Below are positions 5,309 through 6,052 of a stretch of 6,052 nucleotides of DNA, piece by piece. The position numbers and the translations under genes are program-made. Under the pieces are notes generated by a model, which saw nothing but the letters and a program-made list of their open reading frames with translations, was not told the DNA's origin and ran no database searches. Position 1 is the first letter of the stretch; every line of letters starts with the position of its first letter. Source of the DNA: Patescibacteria group bacterium (GTDB lineage Bacteria > Patescibacteriota > Gracilibacteria > UBA1369 > LOWO2-01-FULL-3); assembly GCA_018818755.1 (NCBI GenBank), contig JAHIRL010000129.1:1-6052 (forward strand), in the 5' to 3' direction.

Positions 5309-6052
5309 ATGTCTAAAAAAGTCATTAAAAGAAAACTCTGGTACAAAAAAGAAGAAGTGGGCATAGACCCAACAGTCGAGCAATATAACGCAGGTGACGA
5401 CATTATCTACGACCAAGAATTAGTCCCCTACGATGTCGAAGGATCTCTTGGTTACGGAAAAATGCTTCTGCACCACAAAATACTCACACAAGAAGAATTT
5501 AAAAAACTGGAAAAAGGACTTAAAGAAATCTTAGAGCTTCACAAAAAAGGGAAATTTCAACTAAGCCTGGAAGATGAGGATTGCCACACAAAAATAGAAA
5601 ACTATCTAACTGAGCACCACGGAGAAATAGGCAAAAAAATTCACACAGCACGCTCACGAAACGATCAGGTGTTAGTAACAATGCGCCTCTTCATGAAAGA
5701 CAAACTCAATCAACTAAGGACCCAAGCCTTAAAGCTTTCTAAAACACTAGTTGAAACTGCAAAGAAATACGAATTCGTACCAATGCCCGGATATACCCAC
5801 ATGCAAAAAGCCATGCCAACCTCGCTAGGAACCTGGTACGGCGCCTTCGCAGAAAGCCTCCTTGATGACATCCGCATCCTCACAGACATCAACAACACCC
5901 TAGTAGACCAAAACCCTCTCGGTTCCGGCGCCGGCTACGGCTCCCCTTTCGATTTCGACCGAGACAAACTCTCCAAAGACCTCGGATTTAACCGAACCCA
6001 AAACAATGTAATCTACTGCCAAAACTCCCGCGGAAAAATAGAAGGAATGGTT
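5309..6052 (+). CDS. argH: Argininosuccinate lyase, 5' part (runs off the window)
   Basis: Cytoplasmic enzyme that splits argininosuccinate into arginine and fumarate, the last step of arginine synthesis. The window holds the first 248 codons, open to its last base; the family is about 430-460 residues, so the flexible loop with the catalytic serine (GSS-x-MP-x-K-x-N) is outside. Family motifs are EDEDCHTKIE (His93), KKIHTARSRNDQV (109-121), MPGYTHMQKAMP (159-170, His164 being the expected active-site His) and QNPLGSGAGYGSPF (201-214). The form GSGAGYGS with YCQNSRGKIE (236-245) resembles the Bacteroidetes type of ArgH (GSAAGYG, YAQMGRGK-x-E) more than the E. coli type (GSGALAGT). The ATG at 5309 lies 10 bases after the amidohydrolase stop with only a weak AAG before it, so the two genes are probably co-transcribed. 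No other arginine gene is in view; argG may lie downstream. Confidence 0.95.
   Translation, partial: MSKKVIKRKLWYKKEEVGIDPTVEQYNAGDDIIYDQELVPYDVEGSLGYGKMLLHHKILTQEEFKKLEKGLKEILELHKKGKFQLSLEDEDCHTKIENYLTEHHGEIGKKIHTARSRNDQVLVTMRLFMKDKLNQLRTQALKLSKTLVETAKKYEFVPMPGYTHMQKAMPTSLGTWYGAFAESLLDDIRILTDINNTLVDQNPLGSGAGYGSPFDFDRDKLSKDLGFNRTQNNVIYCQNSRGKIEGMV

Noticed and set aside
5710..5898. Minus-strand open frame of 62 codons
   Set aside because: Antisense to conserved parts of argH.
1..6052. Mobile element, CRISPR array, tRNA or defence system
   Set aside because: I found no spaced repeats, no terminal inverted repeats, no transposase or integrase motifs and no cloverleaf-like sequence; all substantial coding space is explained by housekeeping, metabolic or membrane genes.

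Overview
The window is 6,052 bases of low-GC, gene-dense bacterial DNA: eight protein genes, two of them cut by the window edges. There is no tRNA, rRNA, CRISPR array, insertion sequence or phage gene, and no stretch above about 105 bases without a gene. Several traits together suggest a Patescibacteria (CPR) genome, possibly of the Peregrinibacteria/Gracilibacteria side: short spacers or overlaps, small membrane proteins with no recognisable family, a signal peptidase I with paired cysteine inserts, and no Shine-Dalgarno-like sequence before any start. The placement rests on remembered family patterns and is an inference. TGA serves as a stop and never occurs in frame inside a gene, so the UGA=Gly code of Gracilibacteria and Absconditabacteria does not fit.

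Left part (1-836): the N-terminal fragment of a probable PH-domain membrane protein on the minus strand lies head-to-head with lepB on the plus strand. The 71-bp gap seems to hold overlapping divergent promoters. Middle part (829-3239, minus strand): a DHH-family phosphoesterase (NrnA type), then a 316-residue membrane protein with a large external domain, then a 127-residue four-helix membrane protein whose 3' end overlaps the 3' end of lepB. A terminator-like hairpin for this minus-strand group lies inside the last codons of lepB. Right part (3345-6052, plus strand): fmt, a CodA-like amidohydrolase lacking the usual beta-sandwich domain, and argH, which runs off the window. This trio probably forms one transcription unit, with possible internal promoter elements.

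Functionally the genes cover protein export (lepB), envelope proteins of unknown role, small-RNA or nucleotide turnover (nrnA), initiator tRNA formylation (fmt), and a small metabolic pair (amidohydrolase plus argininosuccinate lyase). I see no clear defence, mobile or otherwise novel system. The most interesting points are the amidohydrolase, with a pared-down architecture and altered substrate-contact positions next to a Bacteroidetes-like argH, and the near-leaderless, SD-free gene starts.
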